Notes under the pieces: generated by a model
Seen by the model: the letters and a program-made list of their open reading frames with translations, nothing else
Database searches by the model: none
Told to the model about the DNA's origin: nothing
Program-made: the position numbers and the translations under genes
Assembly: GCA_007570785.1 (NCBI GenBank)
Contig: ML664175.1
Location: 7,784,050 to 7,848,049 of the forward strand
Direction of reading: 5' to 3'
Length of the DNA stretch: 64,000 nt
Source of the DNA: Antilocapra americana
Taxonomy: Eukaryota; Chordata; Mammalia; Artiodactyla; Antilocapridae
In this document: piece after piece, positions 60,635 through 64,000 of the stretch
Position numbering within the stretch: position 1 is the stretch's first letter
Layout: the number at the start of each line of letters is the position of its first letter

Positions 60635-60854
60635 CTGTGTGTGTTTGTGTGCTTAGTTTCTTAGTCATGTTCAACTCTTTGCGACCCCGTGGACTGTAAC
60701 TCACCAGGCTCCTCTGTCCATGAAATTTTCCAGACGAGAGTACTGGAGTGGTTGTCATTTTCTCCTCCAGGGGATCTTCCTGACCCAGGGATTGAACCCA
60801 TGTCTCTGGCGTTGACAGGCAGATTCTTCACTGCTGTGCTACCTGGCAAGCCCT
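60635..60854 (-). repeat. Bov-tA SINE, antisense, with target duplication
   Basis: Full-length reversed Bov-tA. Direct repeats CTTCTTTCT lie at 60626-60634 and 60855-60863. A TG-rich stretch forms its reversed tail. Confidence 0.92.
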
Positions 60855-61020
60855 CTTCTTTCTATAATTAAATTATATATTGTCTCCTCTGTGAAGTGAC
60901 TCTTGGTGCTTTGAATAGTCATTTCTCCTGATGAAACTGGGTTCAAAAAGTAGAAAAGCAGTAAAACATAAACAAGTTAACTTTTCTAAGCTTCCTTTCC
61001 TCTCCCAGCCTCCACAAGGT

Positions 61021-61055
61021 GGTGTTAGCATCACCACTTAGGTGATGCTAACACC
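61021..61055. repeat. Perfect 15-bp inverted repeat with 5-nt loop
   Basis: GGTGTTAGCATCACC (61021-61035), loop ACTTA, then GGTGATGCTAACACC (61041-61055). A second, interlocking inverted repeat uses ACTTAGGTG (61036-61044) and CACCTAAGT (61052-61060). No repeat family known to me explains it. Confidence 0.95.
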
Positions 61056-61074
61056 TAAGTCATGTCATGTTTAT

Positions 61075-61290
61075 TATAAACTATTTAATGAGAGCCTTCT
61101 ATATGCCTGGTATGTGCACTAAATACAGGTAACTCATTCAGCATGGGAGATGTGACCTTGTTACACAGAATAGATCTAGGTCAATACTTAAGTAATTAAG
61201 TGTGATTGTTTCTATCTTGACTGAAGTGCCTCTGTTTCAGTTACTGAAATAGAGTAGGAACTCATTAAATAGCAGGTTTTAATATTATCT
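61075..61290 (-). repeat. Possible L2-class fragment
   Basis: CTTCTATATGCCTGGTATGT and GTAGGAACTCATTAAATAGC recall L2/MIR ends in the two orientations. Weak. Confidence 0.35.
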
Positions 61291-61462
61291 TTTCTATTAT
61301 TATTCAGGCTGAGGAATCTATTTTATGAAACCCAGAGCATGAATGAATTAAAATGGCATTCCTGTGTCAAACAACTATAGATTCATTTCACTGTATTATT
61401 GATAAAAGAAGACAATTAGAATCATCCCCTCCATGAAAGAATGGCTGATCTAATGTACCTAA

Positions 61463-61545
61463 TCCCGTGGACAGAGGAGGCTGGCAGGCTACAGTCCACA
61501 GGCTGGCAAAGAATTGGACACAACTGAATGACTGAGCACACAGGC
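61463..61545 (+). repeat. Bov-type SINE fragment, sense
   Basis: CCCGTGGACAGAGGAGGCTG and GGCAGGCTACAGTCCACAG with a GAATGACTGAGCACAC tail are the 3' half of a Bov SINE. Confidence 0.85.
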
Positions 61546-64000
61546 ACACTTATAAGGCATTCCCAAGCTACAAATGAAGAAGAATAATTAATTTTGTCTA
61601 GCCACCACACTTGATAAAATTGAATATCTTTGTGATTTTGTATCCATACATTATAGAAATAGATTTTGTGGATTAAAGGATTTTTAGCCAAAGAGGAGTT
61701 ACATTTTGAATATTGGTATTCACCAGTTGAATGGTAGGGTGCTACATTCTTACTTTAGTGCTAGCAGTATTAACCTTGGAATAAAGTTAATTTGGAGATT
61801 TTTTTCTCCGTCAGCAAAGGTACCCCTTTGCTTAAGCCCTTTCCTTTCTTCACTTCCTTCTTGTAATATAGCCTAACAGCCACATTTACAATTAAATTAT
61901 TAATTAATTTTTTAGATCACTGTTCCCCATGTAACACTCAACTTATAAGTAATGATTCAAGCATTAAAAAGAAGCCACACAATTTAAAAATGTGCACCAC
62001 AAATTTTATGTTTACCCACTGAATTGATAAATCCAGCAGGAAATTCTAGATGGGTACTATCAGCTGTAAAATTAAAGATAGGGTATGAAGAAAACACAAT
62101 CTCCTTTTGGTTATTTACAGGTGGGTAATCTGGTTTGAAAGAACCTTAGATTCACCTTTTATATTTTTTGTTTATGGCAATTTCCATGATTTGTTACTTT
62201 ACTAATGGATAGGTAAACAGTGAGGAAAAGTGAAACTCAGATCAGTCCACTCACATGCCTAGAAGAGGAGAACAAAAAGGTATGAGGGCCTGCCTGCTCT
62301 TTTAATTACCTGCCCTACCATTTTCTGCTATTTTTAGGAACAATGACAGTTGACTGTATTAGAAACTGATTAGTCAGGGATCCTCAGTTATGCTGACTAC
62401 ATACTCTCCTTGTGTTTTTAACGGTGGTTAAAAAAACAAAAAAACGGGCAACTTTCATATGAACTCATTGATTCTACTTAGTTACTCTTGTTGAGTTTTT
62501 GTATTATTATCACTGACATATTATGGCACTGCTGTAGATCTAGCACTTGGCATTTCTGTAACACTGTTTTCTTAGTTTCATGTTAACTACTTCCATCTCT
62601 CTACACACAGATTAACACACACACACACAAAACATTATGGTGATTTGTGGTGCTTACTCAGTAAGTAACATAAGTGAACTGATAGCCAATCTATTTACTG
62701 ACCCCATTTAGCATGACTGTTAAACATGCAAAGTTTTAGAAAAGCAAAGCTCTAGTAACTGTCTATTTTTCCTAAGTCTAGTAACTGTCTATTCTTGCTA
62801 AGTCTAACATAAACTTTGAAAACTTGAAATACTCTCAAGTAATTTAATTCACTACATAAAATCAATAAATACCGTATAATGAGACACAGATATTTGGGCA
62901 TACAGTAAAGCCTGGTTACTTGTCGTTAAGCCTAGAGAAGAATTTGAAATCTTTCAAGTTTCTTTCAACCCTCAAACTCTCTATATGAACAATCTGACAG
63001 TTATATCATGGTGATATCAGCAAATACTCCAATGCCAATTCTCAAATTACCCCTGCCTACATCTTGACTTTCAGCCTACTTTTGACAAAACAGGAATTTG
63101 ATGTTATCTAGTTGAATAATTCTGATTTCTAAACTGACATCTTGTCATATTTTTATTCATGGATTTCAATTTATAAATCAACATTCCAAAGACTATTTAC
63201 TGGAGCTTTTTGGGCTCCAGTAACAGTCTCTTACCTCAGTATCTGGATAAAGTATAAGGACCTAAATTTCTTGCAGGTACAAAAAAAACTAAAAAAATAG
63301 AAAGAAAATCCCACTGACATAAGCTTAAAAATTAAAACGTGACTCTTGATTAAAATGTAAATTTTCACTAACCATTAATTTTCCTGTTTGGAATAATTAT
63401 CAAGCATTTGAAAGAAATGTATAGGATAGATGTTCTTAGATTTAATTAAACATATGCTCTACTCATTGCCCATCCTTACCCTCAACACAGCACCCTATTA
63501 AATTCCCAAATTGAATAAACATGCCCAATTCATCTCAAGACTTTTTTGACTGGTGTGAGGCTTATCAGCAGTTTTCAGTTCACTAGCGTACTGTGAGTAA
63601 GATATCTTACATAGAATGATGAAATTAAATTGTAGATAATACTATTCTGTTTATCTAATCTTATTTCCATATATAATTATTGAACTCACAGGATTTGACT
63701 CTGACTTTACTACAGCTTTGTTTAAAATAAAAGACTTCCTAATAATGGTAATATGTCACATCAGTGGGTTCTATCTTATTGATACCCTCCTCAACTAAAA
63801 ACCATACAGAAAAGAATCCATTCCCTTTTCCTTAGGAACTCAGATTATCTTTTTATATTTTTTTCAGGTTATTTTTTAAATTTTATTTTGAAAAAAACCC
63901 TAAGTAGAAAATAGTGACCATTTATGTTTTTAAAAATAATAATGGACACTTAGTATTTGTAGCCCAGATTTAGAAAGAGATTACCTTGATAGCATCTAGT
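61546..64000. other. Intronic sequence, no element recognised
   Basis: 2.4 kb of AT-rich sequence. It has a short (CA)n near 62610-62627 and a tandem duplication at 62751-62802. No exon with splice signals and UNC13 coding content was found. Confidence 0.4.
62751..62802. repeat. 26-bp tandem duplication
   Basis: Two adjacent 26-bp units starting TCTAGTAACTGTCTATT, the second differing at two positions (TTTTCC against TCTTGC near its end). Confidence 0.95.

Noticed and set aside
32819..64000. Next UNC13C exon (linker and N-L-D-F-W motif, then MHD1)
   Set aside because: I looked for AG-bounded segments encoding the expected continuation and found none. The next exon is probably beyond the window.

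Overview
The window is mammalian nuclear DNA from a ruminant, most likely a bovid. It is AT-rich, has no bacterial or organellar genes, and is densely filled with ruminant-specific retroelements: BovB LINEs, Bov-tA and BOV-A2 SINEs, and a ruminant L1. The sequence alone does not settle the species (cattle, yak, buffalo, sheep or goat).

The only protein-coding gene I can support is on the + strand. Four short exons at 13193-13349, 22734-22802, 24399-24488 and 32690-32818 have clean GT/AG borders and join in one frame. They encode 148 complete codons of the MUN domain of an UNC13 (Munc13) synaptic-vesicle priming protein. Residue choices match my recollection of UNC13C (Munc13-3) better than UNC13A or UNC13B. 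The introns are at least 13.2 kb (upstream), 9.4 kb, 1.6 kb, 8.2 kb and at least 31.2 kb (downstream). No promoter, 5' end, 3' end or further exon was seen, so the window is an internal slice of a very large gene.

Layout. 0-13 kb: intron with a 5'-inverted L1 that contains an assembly gap, a 2.5 kb antisense BovB, a second antisense BovB 3' end, and an old L2 split by an L1. 13-25 kb: three exons, Bov-tA SINEs, MIR relics, and a Bov-tA nested inside a MIR just upstream of the second exon. 25-33 kb: sense BovB copies, an old antisense L1, and an L2 broken by a BOV-A2 and an unclassified segment, then the fourth exon. 33-64 kb: one long intron holding L2, MIR and MER5A-like relics, a 2.3 kb ruminant L1, a second gapped L1, a Tigger-like transposon split by L1, a 1.7 kb sense BovB, several SINEs, a poly(A)-only insertion, and a perfect 15-bp hairpin.

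The retroelements are decayed or truncated and none can encode a working protein. No CRISPR, operon, virus or undescribed gene system is visible. The observations most worth checking are structural: the twin-primed L1, three copies of one target site around two L1 insertions, the poly(A)-only retro-insertion, two assembly gaps that both fall in L1 3' ends, the inverted BovB pair flanking exons 1-3, and the hairpin.
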